A DNA stretch of 64,000 nt from Noviherbaspirillum_A sp047237965 (GTDB lineage Bacteria; Pseudomonadota; Gammaproteobacteria; Burkholderiales; Burkholderiaceae_D): the NCBI RefSeq assembly GCF_047237965.1, contig NZ_JBDFLX010000001.1:1426001-1490000 (forward strand). Direction: 5' to 3'. Below, one piece after another: positions 49,749-57,794 of the stretch. The notes below the pieces were generated by a model that was not told the DNA's origin, did not search any database, and was given only the letters and a program-made list of their open reading frames with translations. Within the stretch, counting starts at the first letter, position 1. The number at the start of each line of letters is the position of its first letter. A program made the position numbers and the translations under genes.

Positions 49749-50771
49749 TTACTCGCTCTTCTCGGCCGCTTCTAACGACAGGGCCGCCACTTCCGCTTCG
49801 AACTGGTAGTCGATTGTCGCATCTGCATGTTCGGGCTCATTGCCCTTCACGCCTGTCGCAGAGGGCTGTGGCAAGACATCCGACGGGATCGCTTCATGTT
49901 CCCGCGGCAGGGCGGCACCGACCACAGCGGCCGTAGTGATCGCAGGCGCCATCTCGCTCACAGGCGTCGGGATACCGAACCACGCGGCGGAAACCGCATC
50001 CGGCGCTTCGAGGAAGTTCAGAATCGCCACTTCCAGTGCTTCCTTCCGCTTTTCGTAATCAGGTTCCGTCATGACTTTCTTGAAGCACATCTTCTGATTT
50101 TCAGGAAGGCCTTCGATCAGCAACGCATTGAAACCGTCCTTGTAGGCAAAGCCGACTTGCTGCGGACTCAGATAAGGCTGCTTGTACGCCTCATAAAGCC
50201 CGGGCAGGCCCATGGCTCTCAGGTCCTCCAGGAAGAATCGGGAGTGCGAAAACCCAAGTAGCTTGAGCTTGGTCTGGTTGTCGCATTGAGAAAAGTGACA
50301 TACCGCCGCCGCGCCTGCATGCTGCGCCGCGCACATGGCGTCCACTTGGTCGATAAAGGCACGGTCGACATTTGAACGATGCTGCACCGGCTCGCCAATC
50401 GCTTCACGCATATAAGCAGGCAGGCTTGCCTTGATCCCCTGCAGCAACGTGACCCGCGCCGACTCAGCCTTCGCCCTTGCCACTTCCAGCGCGACAAGGC
50501 TTTCCTGCACCTCACGAAGAACCGGGTCGGCGTCTCCGGCGCTGAACGATGACTGCTGCGGATCGCCCGGTATGGTGTGCCGCGACAGGAACGCCAGCAA
50601 CTCCAGCCTGTCCGCAACACGCACTTGTTCGATCCCCTGGAGAAGGCCAGCCACCACTTCCCTGGCGTACAGGCCGGGAAGGTTGTCTTGCCGATGCGCG
50701 GGGTTAAAGCGGGACGACGATGAGTTTCTGTCAACAACATTCTCGTGGAGCCGTGCTGCGGGAATATCCAT
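49749..50771 (-). CDS. Island protein 2, modules A+B only, unknown family
   Basis: A 340-residue protein related to its two neighbours. The N-terminus is Ser/Asn-rich and polar (NSSSSRFNPAHRQDN), as in many type III effectors. Module A covers ~35-125 (LLQGIKASLPAYMREAIGE). Module B (~166-255) matches the 658-residue protein over KLLGF, QVGFAYKDGFNALLIEGLP and EPDYEKRKEALEVAI. Module C is missing; instead there is an Ala/Pro/Glu-rich acidic tail. A good AGGAAGG ribosome site precedes ATG 50771. It has no signal peptide and no membrane segment. It could be a truncated effector or a regulator/chaperone-like partner of the two C-bearing proteins. Confidence 0.7.
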   Translation of the reverse strand: MDIPAARLHENVVDRNSSSSRFNPAHRQDNLPGLYAREVVAGLLQGIEQVRVADRLELLAFLSRHTIPGDPQQSSFSAGDADPVLREVQESLVALEVARAKAESARVTLLQGIKASLPAYMREAIGEPVQHRSNVDRAFIDQVDAMCAAQHAGAAAVCHFSQCDNQTKLKLLGFSHSRFFLEDLRAMGLPGLYEAYKQPYLSPQQVGFAYKDGFNALLIEGLPENQKMCFKKVMTEPDYEKRKEALEVAILNFLEAPDAVSAAWFGIPTPVSEMAPAITTAAVVGAALPREHEAIPSDVLPQPSATGVKGNEPEHADATIDYQFEAEVAALSLEAAEKSE

Positions 50772-51049
50772 TGCTTGCCTTCCTGGTCTGGTAAGTGGGA
50801 GCGCTTATGCGCGACGCCATCAGTAACGGGAACGGGAGATTTGATGCAGCAGAGCCGGATATCTTGTCGTGCCCTGCTCTTGCGGCGGCAATAAGCATGC
50901 GCAACTGCACCGTTGGATCACGCGGCATGTTGATGATGCCGGAGGAATTTTGCCGGGGTTTGCAGCCATGGGCAGGCTGGCGCCCATGGCGGCGCGCTGC
51001 ATGGCTGCATGGTCGATGCCGCCCTGCAACCAGTGGCTCGGCGTACGCG

Positions 51050-53026
51050 TCAAACCCGCGGCGCAAGCGCTTGCGCCTTTAACAAGCCTTCCCGGAAGGC
51101 CTGAATCAGCAGGACATGTGCCTCATGGACCAGAGAGAACCTGCCGATGATGCCATCAATCGAAGTGTCAAAGATACAGCCATTTCCGATGACGGAGCAC
51201 GGGTCCCAGGCATTGACGATGATGACCTTGGATGAAAGGCCTTTTCCCGGCAAGGCGCCGAAATACTCAATTTCCCTGGAAATTCCGCCATTGACCATTT
51301 GCCAAAAGGCGCTGCCTTTTTCTCTATCCGTGTACTTGACTTCGATATTTATTGCCTGCAAATCCGTTATTAATTTCCTCATGTTTGCAACGCCAATAGC
51401 TGTCGCCCTGGCATGGGAATCGCCAATCTTCAGGCCACTGATAAAATTGTTCATGCCAAATGCGCTCAAAACCACCTCATGATCTGGATTGGCCTTCACA
51501 GACTCAATGATCTGTTTCGATATCGTACTAAGTCCGTCGCCGTAGTCTTCGTCCCTCAAGTTGCCGTTGTGGTCGACATATTCCTTCCATTCAGGCTGGC
51601 TTTTGAAATCAAGCGCGGGCGCGCACACTGACAACACCAGGGGCGATGCTGTTTGCTCCCTTGTTAGCGTTTCGGCATTGCCCGTTCCATTCCACATTGG
51701 CACACGCATCAGAAAGGCAAGCTGATTTCCTGGCTTGCGCGCATCCACGGAAGTTCTCATCTCCGCACGATCATTGCCAAGTACCGAATAATTTGCGTTC
51801 TCCGAATGCTCATTGCGCCCATTCACGGTACTTAGTTCACGGTTGAAAGCCACTTTTTGGCTCGTATCCAATGGTGCCGTGCAGAATATTTGGACGTCGC
51901 TCACAAAGCGATCCTTGTCATCCTTGAATTCTTCGTAGAGCTTTTTCTGTACCTGACCGCGGTTTCTATTAAAAATCTTCGTGTAGAGCGCCATCTTGTC
52001 TGCGATGGTTTCATTCGACATGATTCCCGGGTCCAGCGTGAAGAGGTAAGAATTCTGCTCCTTTCCACCGTCGAGATAAGCCTGTGCGGCCACAATCAGT
52101 GCATGGAAATCGACATCATCATTTTCTTCGGCAACAGTCGTGGCTGCAGCCGTTATTGTCGGGAGCGAAGCCGTTGTGGTTGTGGTGGCGGTGGTATTGG
52201 TTGTTGTAGTAGTTGTAATAGTTGCGGTAGTGCTGGTCAGGGAAGAATCGTGAGCGCCATCGTCTGTCTCTTTGGCTGCATTGTCTTGATCTGCAATGAA
52301 ACGTGAATCGCGAGAAAGCACTTCGATCAAATCCAGTGTTTTTTTCTTCCGGGATTCATAATCCGGATCCGCCAAAGCCACGTCAAATCTTTCCTTACAA
52401 TCCGGAGGAAATTTTTCCAAAATTTTTGAAATAAAGCCCTCTTTATATTCAATGCCCAGCATACTTCCTTTTGCGTACATATTGTGGCTGCCATGAGTCT
52501 GGGCGAATTCAGATTTCTTTTTTTCAAATTCCCGGGCTGCGTCCCTTATTTTTTTTGAATATTGACCACAGAGCGCAAAACCAAGCAGCGGAAGCTTCAC
52601 GGAAAGAGACAGACCGGAAAATTCTCCTGCGGCCTCAGCCCCATCCTTTCGTGCGAATTTAATCTTCTGCTGTAACTTATCCAACTTTTCATCGCATTCA
52701 TCTTTTGGGCGCGACAATATATTTTCCGGAATTTCTTTCGCAAGATAAGCCGGCAAACTAGCTCGGATTTTATTGAAGGCAATATTACATACCGCGCTTT
52801 TATCAAGCCTTTCATCATTCATCGATTTTTGCAAGCGAGCGCGAAACTCATTGACCTTTCCCTCATCGGCTTTACTGAAAAATTCGGTCTTATTCTTTCT
52901 CTCAGAGATAATCGTCAGCATTGAAAATTTTTGGGCAGTACTGGCATCAGCCAAGTTGCCAACGATCGTTTCAGCTTCCTTGTTTTCCGTCTCGTTTCCC
53001 CGAAACAGATTTAGCAAACGGTCCAT
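51050..53026 (-). CDS. Island protein 3, modules A+B+Thr-rich linker+C, unknown family
   Basis: The longest family member, 658 residues, with lower GC than its neighbours. Module A is ~15-105 (NKIRASLPAYLAKEIPE), B ~144-240 (KLPLLGFAL, GIEYKEGFISKILEKFPP, DPDYESRKK). A threonine-rich linker follows (~262-299), with over 20 Thr codons in mixed ACN usage, and then C (~322-650). C repeats the motifs of island protein 1: KPGNQLAFLMRVPMW, SPLVLSVCAPALD, HEVVLSAFGMNNFISGL, VNAWDPCSVIGNG, IDGIIGRFSLVHEAH. AGGAG lies 6 bases before ATG 53026, which rules out a start 11 codons earlier. Polar, no signal peptide or membrane segment. Macrodomain-like C module and secretion are inferences. Confidence 0.75.
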   Translation of the reverse strand: MDRLLNLFRGNETENKEAETIVGNLADASTAQKFSMLTIISERKNKTEFFSKADEGKVNEFRARLQKSMNDERLDKSAVCNIAFNKIRASLPAYLAKEIPENILSRPKDECDEKLDKLQQKIKFARKDGAEAAGEFSGLSLSVKLPLLGFALCGQYSKKIRDAAREFEKKKSEFAQTHGSHNMYAKGSMLGIEYKEGFISKILEKFPPDCKERFDVALADPDYESRKKKTLDLIEVLSRDSRFIADQDNAAKETDDGAHDSSLTSTTATITTTTTTNTTATTTTTASLPTITAAATTVAEENDDVDFHALIVAAQAYLDGGKEQNSYLFTLDPGIMSNETIADKMALYTKIFNRNRGQVQKKLYEEFKDDKDRFVSDVQIFCTAPLDTSQKVAFNRELSTVNGRNEHSENANYSVLGNDRAEMRTSVDARKPGNQLAFLMRVPMWNGTGNAETLTREQTASPLVLSVCAPALDFKSQPEWKEYVDHNGNLRDEDYGDGLSTISKQIIESVKANPDHEVVLSAFGMNNFISGLKIGDSHARATAIGVANMRKLITDLQAINIEVKYTDREKGSAFWQMVNGGISREIEYFGALPGKGLSSKVIIVNAWDPCSVIGNGCIFDTSIDGIIGRFSLVHEAHVLLIQAFREGLLKAQALAPRV

Positions 53027-53671
53027 CCAAGCTCCTAAAATTTTAAATTGAAGGTTCAATGATCGAACCTGGAAATCTTAGTGTCGCTTATCCGCTCATC
53101 GATCCGACCTTCTTCCGGGCAATACGTAAAGGATGTTTGTCCCCGCTGCTTCGGTAGTTCTGTTGGTGTTGAACTCCGCGCTCCACGCCTGTATCACAGC
53201 TGCGGATAAGATGGGTGGCGAGCGCTTTGACGGGAAAGATGATGTCCCTGCATGGACTGGCGCATAAATGGCGCCGGGATTGCCGTAAAGAGGTTCTGGC
53301 TGTATGCCTGCTGTTCATCGCAAGTGAAGATCTTGTGATGGCAAAACTGCTCTGGCGGGCTTTCATCGCGGCGCGATTTCCTACCCGGCAAGCGGCAGAG
53401 CGTCTAACGGAATGAGCGGAACGGTCCTTGGCAAGGCATGCAAGCGCTGGCGGTGCAAGTAAAGGGGCAAGCCGGTGTCGCAACGCCGGAGGCGTTTTGG
53501 CAGACGCTTGTGGCGTATTTTTCGCACAGAACCGCTGGGTGATGCACAGGGCATATCCGCGACCCGCCTTGATGTTTGTGTGTGCAATGAACCGGCATCA
53601 TTCCGCGAATGCGCCGGCCGCATACCCACAAACGCCGATTCAACCCAGGTGCCGTGCTTCGTCCGGTCGGG
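53027..53671. other. 645-base noncoding region upstream of island gene 3
   Basis: No gene can be supported. It contains the inverted repeat at 53052-53070 just upstream of island gene 3 and a short hairpin AACGCC-GGA-GGCGTT followed by TT at 53482-53498. Open frames on both strands lack ribosome sites and show no recognisable family, so this may be decayed or regulatory DNA separating the island from the transporter genes. Confidence 0.45.
53052..53070. promoter_or_regulatory. Inverted repeat upstream of island gene 3
   Basis: AGGTTC (53052-53057) and GAACCT (53065-53070) form a perfect 6-base inverted repeat with a 7-base spacer, 26 bases before the ATG of the 658-residue protein. The size suits a dimeric regulator site, or a leader hairpin next to the ribosome site. 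No such repeat was noticed before the other two island genes. Confidence 0.35.
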
Positions 53672-54331
53672 TCAGGCGCTTCTTATCTCGATGCGTCCCT
53701 CGCGCAGCTTCAGCCTGCGCACGCCTGGCAGATTGATCAGGTCGCGGTCGTGGCAGGCCATCACCACGCTGCTGCCGGCATGCACCAGCGTCGGTATCAG
53801 CCCGATCACCGCCTCGCGCGCGGCGCCATCCAGGTTGGCGGTGGGCTCGTCCAGCAGCAGCAGCCTCGGCCGCAGCACGCGTGCGCGCGCCAGCGCGACC
53901 CGCTGCTTTTCGCCGCCCGACAGCGTGGCCGGCGGGCTGCGGCGCAGGTGATCGATGCCAGCCCAGGCGATGGCCTCGTCCACCCTGCTGCGGATCTCCT
54001 CGCGCGACAGCCCGCGTCCCTTCAGGCCGTAGGCAATGTTGTCGGCAACGCTGGTGGAAAACATCACCGGGTGCTGGTGCACATAGGCGATTGCTTCCCG
54101 CATCGCGCGCGGATAGGGTGAGAGCCGCAGGGACTCGCCCATGAAGACGAGACGGCTTACCTCGGCCGGCTCCAGGCCGCACAGCACCCGCAGCAGCGTG
54201 CTTTTGCCGGCGCCGTTGGCCCCGGTCAGCACATAGGCCGCGCCAGCGTCGATGTGGAGATGGTCGATATCGAGCAGCAGGCGCTGCCCGAAGCGCTTGC
54301 GCAGGCCGTTGATCTGCAGCAGCCCGCTCAT
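53672..54331 (-). CDS. tupC: ABC transporter ATP-binding protein (TupC-like)
   Basis: A 219-residue ATPase with Walker A TGANGAGKST, signature LSGGEKQRVALARA, Walker B LLLLDEPTANLDG and the H-loop histidine in VVMACHDRDL. It overlaps the permease gene by 4 bases and must form one transporter with it. Size and pairing fit the tungstate importer TupABC or a related oxyanion system; being next to formate dehydrogenase genes, a molybdenum or tungsten supply role is likely. The specificity itself cannot be read from the ATPase. Confidence 0.75.
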   Translation of the reverse strand: MSGLLQINGLRKRFGQRLLLDIDHLHIDAGAAYVLTGANGAGKSTLLRVLCGLEPAEVSRLVFMGESLRLSPYPRAMREAIAYVHQHPVMFSTSVADNIAYGLKGRGLSREEIRSRVDEAIAWAGIDHLRRSPPATLSGGEKQRVALARARVLRPRLLLLDEPTANLDGAAREAVIGLIPTLVHAGSSVVMACHDRDLINLPGVRRLKLREGRIEIRSA

Positions 54332-55035
54332 CGCGCCGCCGGCGCCGCATGGGCGTCGCCCTGCAGCAGCATCAGGCCGGCATTGATCACCAGCGAAATC
54401 GACACCAGCACGATGCCCAGCGCAATGCCCTGGGCAAACTCGCCCTTGCTGGTTTCCAGCGCGATTGCGGTGGTGATGGTGCGGGTCTCGCCGGCGATAT
54501 TGCCGCCCACCATCATCGCGCAGCCGACCTCGGAAATCACCCGGCCGAAGCCGGTGATGACGGCCGCCATCACGCCGAAGCGCACTTCATGCAGCACGGT
54601 CAGCATCACCCGCCAGCGCGAGGCGCCGAGCGTGATCGCGGTTTCGGCCAGGCGCACGTCGGCTGCCTGGACTGCCGCCAGCGTGAAGGCGATCAGCACC
54701 GGCAAGGCGATCAGCACCTGCCCGGCGACGATGCCGGTCTGCGAGAACAGCCAGCCCAGTTCGCCCAGCGGGCCGCGGCGCGACAGCAGCAGGTACAGCA
54801 GCAGGCCGATCAGCACGGTGGGAAGGGAAAGCGACACCTGGGCCAGCCAGATCAGGATGCGGCGGCCGAAAAAGCGGTGGGAGGCGATTGCATAGCCGCA
54901 GACAACCGAAAACGGGGCGGCGATCAGCAGCGCGAGCAGCGTGGTCTTGACGGAAATCCAGATGATGCGCCAGAGGTTCGCATCGCCGGAAACAAGCAGT
55001 GCGAAGGCGTCGTGGATAGCCTGGATCAAATGCAT
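54328..55035 (-). CDS. tupB: ABC transporter permease (TupB-like)
   Basis: A 235-residue inner-membrane permease with about five helices and the cytoplasmic EAA loop (AETAITLGASRWRVMLTVLHE) that contacts the ATPase. The GFGRVISEVGCAMMVGGNIAG segment is typical of the tungstate/TupB permeases. No substrate-binding protein gene is adjacent, so tupA must be elsewhere or the system is incomplete. The start at ATG 55035 has no clear ribosome site. Confidence 0.75.
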   Translation of the reverse strand: MHLIQAIHDAFALLVSGDANLWRIIWISVKTTLLALLIAAPFSVVCGYAIASHRFFGRRILIWLAQVSLSLPTVLIGLLLYLLLSRRGPLGELGWLFSQTGIVAGQVLIALPVLIAFTLAAVQAADVRLAETAITLGASRWRVMLTVLHEVRFGVMAAVITGFGRVISEVGCAMMVGGNIAGETRTITTAIALETSKGEFAQGIALGIVLVSISLVINAGLMLLQGDAHAAPAAR

Positions 55036-55082
55036 TGCGTGGTGTGAGAGGCGGCGGCCGCCCGCTGGATTGCCGCCGCCAT

Positions 55083-55928
55083 TCAGGCAACGCGACGCGT
55101 CTGCTCGGCCAGGCCCGGCTCGAACTGCAGGCGTTCCTTGCCGGTCAGCAGCAGGAAATGCTTGCCGGTGCAGCGCGCCAGCAGCGACATGCCCAGCTTG
55201 TCGGCCACCATGTGGCCCATCTGGGTGGTGCCGGAGCGCGACAGCAGAAAGGGGATGCCCATCTGCGCACCCTTGATCACCATTTCGGAAGTCAGCCGGC
55301 CGGTGGTATAGAACACCTTGTCGTGGCCTTCCATGCCGTCCAGCCACATCTTGCCGGCGATGGCGTCGACCGCATTGTGGCGGCCCACGTCCTCGACGAA
55401 ATGGATCAGCTCGCCCTCGGCGGAGAACAGCGCGCAGCCATGCACCGAGCCGGCCTGCTTGTAGATCGAGGGCTGGGTGCGGATGGTGTCGACGATGCGG
55501 TACAGCACCGACTGCTTCAGGCGCGCGCCCGGATCAAGGGTGATGGCGTCGACATCGTCCATCAGGCCGCCGAACACCGAGCCCTGGCCGCAGCCCGTGG
55601 TGACCACGCGCCTGGAAGTGCGCTCCTCGACATTGGCGATGCCGTGCCGGGTCGTGACCGCCACAGCGTCGACGCTCCAGTCCACCTGCACCGACGCGAT
55701 GTCTTCCAGCGACTTCACCAGGCGCTGGTTGCGCAGATAACCCAGCACCAGCGCCTCGGGCGCGCCGCCCAGGGTCATCAGCGTGACCAGCTCGCGCTTG
55801 TCGACATACACCGTCAGCGGCCGCTCGGCCGGTATCGCGATGGTGGAGATGCGGCCGCGCTCGTCCATCACCTCGACCTCATGGGTGAGCGCGGCGGCGG
55901 CGTTGCTGAGCTGGGGACGGCTGGACAT
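55083..55928 (-). CDS. fdhD: Formate dehydrogenase sulfurtransferase FdhD
   Basis: FdhD passes sulfur from a cysteine desulfurase to the molybdenum cofactor to activate formate dehydrogenase. The 281-residue protein is close to normal length and has the family blocks HEVEVMDERGR, GHNAVDAIAGKMW-like GRHNAVDAIAGK and GRLTSEMVIKGAQMGIP. At the place of the usual CxxC it has GCGQGS (residues 112-117), a single Cys113. ATG 55928 gives a standard N-terminus, though no ribosome site is clear. Confidence 0.9.
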   Translation of the reverse strand: MSSRPQLSNAAAALTHEVEVMDERGRISTIAIPAERPLTVYVDKRELVTLMTLGGAPEALVLGYLRNQRLVKSLEDIASVQVDWSVDAVAVTTRHGIANVEERTSRRVVTTGCGQGSVFGGLMDDVDAITLDPGARLKQSVLYRIVDTIRTQPSIYKQAGSVHGCALFSAEGELIHFVEDVGRHNAVDAIAGKMWLDGMEGHDKVFYTTGRLTSEMVIKGAQMGIPFLLSRSGTTQMGHMVADKLGMSLLARCTGKHFLLLTGKERLQFEPGLAEQTRRVA

Positions 55929-55953
55929 GGCGGTGCGGATGGCTACTTCCTTC

Positions 55954-56358
55954 TTACTTCTTCGCCTCGCCAGGCACGGGCGGCTTGCCGGCGGCCGGCA
56001 CCGGCAGCGAATCGGCGACGCCGACCTTGGCATCGGCCGCGGCGGCGACATAAGGGCCGGGATCCTGGCATGGCGGGATTGCCGGCGCGGCACTGGCGGC
56101 CGGCGCAGCGGGCGCCGCCGCGGCATCCGCCGGAGCGGCAACCGGCTCCTTGGGCTGCGCGCCCTTGGCCTTGCGATAGGCCGCGGCCACGCGGTCCTGC
56201 GCCTGGCACAGCTGGTAGGCGGCTACCTTATCCGACCATGCAGTCTTGTGTTTTGCTTCATCCGCCTTGGCCTGCGCTTCCGGACTCAGCGGCGGCAGCT
56301 TGGCCAGTGCCGCGCCAGCCAGGGACATGCCCAACAGGGCGATCAGTAATTTATTCAT
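55954..56358 (-). CDS. Small exported protein of the formate dehydrogenase cluster
   Basis: A 134-residue protein with a signal peptide (LLIALLGMSLAGAALA, cleavage likely after the last Ala) and a mature part with two cysteines (CQAQDR, PPCQDPG) split by an Ala/Pro-rich linker. No family is recognised. GAGGAG precedes the ATG. It lies between the cytochrome b gene and fdhD, so it may help assemble the periplasmic enzyme. Confidence 0.65.
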   Translation of the reverse strand: MNKLLIALLGMSLAGAALAKLPPLSPEAQAKADEAKHKTAWSDKVAAYQLCQAQDRVAAAYRKAKGAQPKEPVAAPADAAAAPAAPAASAAPAIPPCQDPGPYVAAAADAKVGVADSLPVPAAGKPPVPGEAKK

Positions 56359-56368
56359 CCATCACTCC

Positions 56369-57547
56369 TCAAACCGCCTTGACCGGCGTGCCGACGCGGT
56401 TCGCGCCTTCCTGGGTGCGCACCCGCGGCACCTTGCCGCTTTCGATGTCGTCGTACCAGAGCTGGTGGTGTTCCTTGGCCCAGGTGTCGTCGACGTAACC
56501 ATGGCGCATTGCCGCATACGCGCCTTCCATGCCTATCGTGCCCAGATAGATGTGGCCCAGGGACATCGCGGTTACCAGCACCGCCGCCACCAGGTGGATC
56601 ACATTGGCGATCTGCATGTTGCCACGGCTGTAGATGATGCCGGGCACCAGCATGTCAAGCACGAAGCCCGATGCGCTGACGATCAGGCCCAGCACCACCA
56701 CGCCCAGCCAGAACCAGACCTTCTCGCCGCCGTTGAAGCGTCCGGCCGGCGGATGGCCCTTGCCCAGCACGCCGCCCAGCCGAGCCAGCCAGCGCAGGTC
56801 GGTCAGGCCCGGTATGTTGTCCTTCACATAGGTGATGAACATCACCACCAGCGAACCGGCGAACAGCGGGCCCACGAAATTGTGGATATTCTTGCCAGCA
56901 TAGTTGATCCAGCCGAACAGCGTATGGCCAAAAATGGGCATCAGCACGTATTTGCCGAACAGGATCATCATGCCGGTCAACGCCAGCGTGACGAAGCTGA
57001 TCGCCACGGTCCAGTGCACGATGCGCTCGAACGAGGTGAAGCGTTCGATCAGGCGGCCCGTCATCGGCGCCTTCATGCGGATCTTGCCCGCTATGAAGTA
57101 GACAGCGGCCAGCAGGATCAGTGCCCCAAGCAGCAGCCAGCCGCCGAATTTGGTCAATGGGCCGTTGCGGTACTGGCGCCAGGCTTCGCCCGCGGTGGTG
57201 GCGCGCATCTGGCCCGGGAACTGGGCCTTGGGCTGGATCAGCACGCCGGCGTCCAGCGCCGGCAGGCTGGAATAGTTGGTGGTGCCTTCCTTGACCACGC
57301 GCCAGGTCGGCGCGGCATTGCCAGGCTGCACCTGGGTGCGCTCGGCCTGGTTCTGCTTCAGGATATCGGCCGATTCCACACCCGGAAAGCCGGGGCTGGG
57401 CGCGGAAGTGATGCCGGGCGGCGACTGCGGCGGTGTGCTGACGACGATGCCGCCCGGCGGCACCGGTGTCTTGTCCTGCGCCGGCGCGATGGCCGTCGTT
57501 GCCAGCAACGACAGGCCCAGCGCCAGGCTGGCTAAGCATTTTTTCAT
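56369..57547 (-). CDS. fdhC: Formate dehydrogenase gamma subunit (cytochrome b)
   Basis: The 392-residue subunit anchors the enzyme and passes electrons to quinone through two b haems. It has a signal peptide (residues 1-25), a ~130-residue proline-rich periplasmic extension and then four membrane helices of the FdnI/FdoI type. Candidate haem-ligand histidines lie in RIVHWTVAISF, NIHNFVGPLFA and SLGHIYLGTIG. GGAG lies just before ATG 57547. It is followed by the small exported protein and fdhD. Confidence 0.92.
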   Translation of the reverse strand: MKKCLASLALGLSLLATTAIAPAQDKTPVPPGGIVVSTPPQSPPGITSAPSPGFPGVESADILKQNQAERTQVQPGNAAPTWRVVKEGTTNYSSLPALDAGVLIQPKAQFPGQMRATTAGEAWRQYRNGPLTKFGGWLLLGALILLAAVYFIAGKIRMKAPMTGRLIERFTSFERIVHWTVAISFVTLALTGMMILFGKYVLMPIFGHTLFGWINYAGKNIHNFVGPLFAGSLVVMFITYVKDNIPGLTDLRWLARLGGVLGKGHPPAGRFNGGEKVWFWLGVVVLGLIVSASGFVLDMLVPGIIYSRGNMQIANVIHLVAAVLVTAMSLGHIYLGTIGMEGAYAAMRHGYVDDTWAKEHHQLWYDDIESGKVPRVRTQEGANRVGTPVKAV

Positions 57548-57569
57548 GGCTGCTCCGATACAGAGGGCA

Positions 57570-57794
57570 TCAATTGGTCTTGTTGTACTCGTTCTGGGTC
57601 TGCGCGCGGTTGCGCAGCTGGGTTTCCCAGCCGGCCTTGTCGCTCGGCGTCCAGTTCTTGGCAACAAATTCATTCTTGGCGCCCTGCCATGGCTGGTCGG
57701 GCGACTTGTTGCGGCTGGCGGCCAGCGTCTGTTCCCGCTCGCCGCAGGCCGACAGCGTCAGCATGGCGGCCATCATCAAGGCGACGCGCATCAT
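57570..57794 (-). CDS. Small lipoprotein of the formate dehydrogenase cluster
   Basis: A 74-residue protein with a lipoprotein signal (ALMMAAMLTLSACGE; the lipobox is LSAC). The mature part is short and polar with two Trp (NKSPDQPWQGAKNEFVAKNW). ATG 57794 overlaps the beta-subunit stop (ATGA), so it is translated with the enzyme. A similar tiny lipoprotein is often found in these operons, but its function is unknown. Confidence 0.7.
   Translation of the reverse strand: MMRVALMMAAMLTLSACGEREQTLAASRNKSPDQPWQGAKNEFVAKNWTPSDKAGWETQLRNRAQTQNEYNKTN

Noticed and set aside
50772..51049. Possible small genes between island genes 2 and 3
   Set aside because: Open frames on both strands lack start signals and family features.
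47719..53026. PIP/hrpII-type promoter boxes (TTCG-N16-TTCG) before the island genes
   Set aside because: No convincing pair was seen upstream of any of the three genes, so type III regulation is not supported by sequence.
53088..53483. Open frames between island gene 3 and the transporter genes
   Set aside because: Several overlapping frames on both strands, none with a ribosome site or recognisable sequence.
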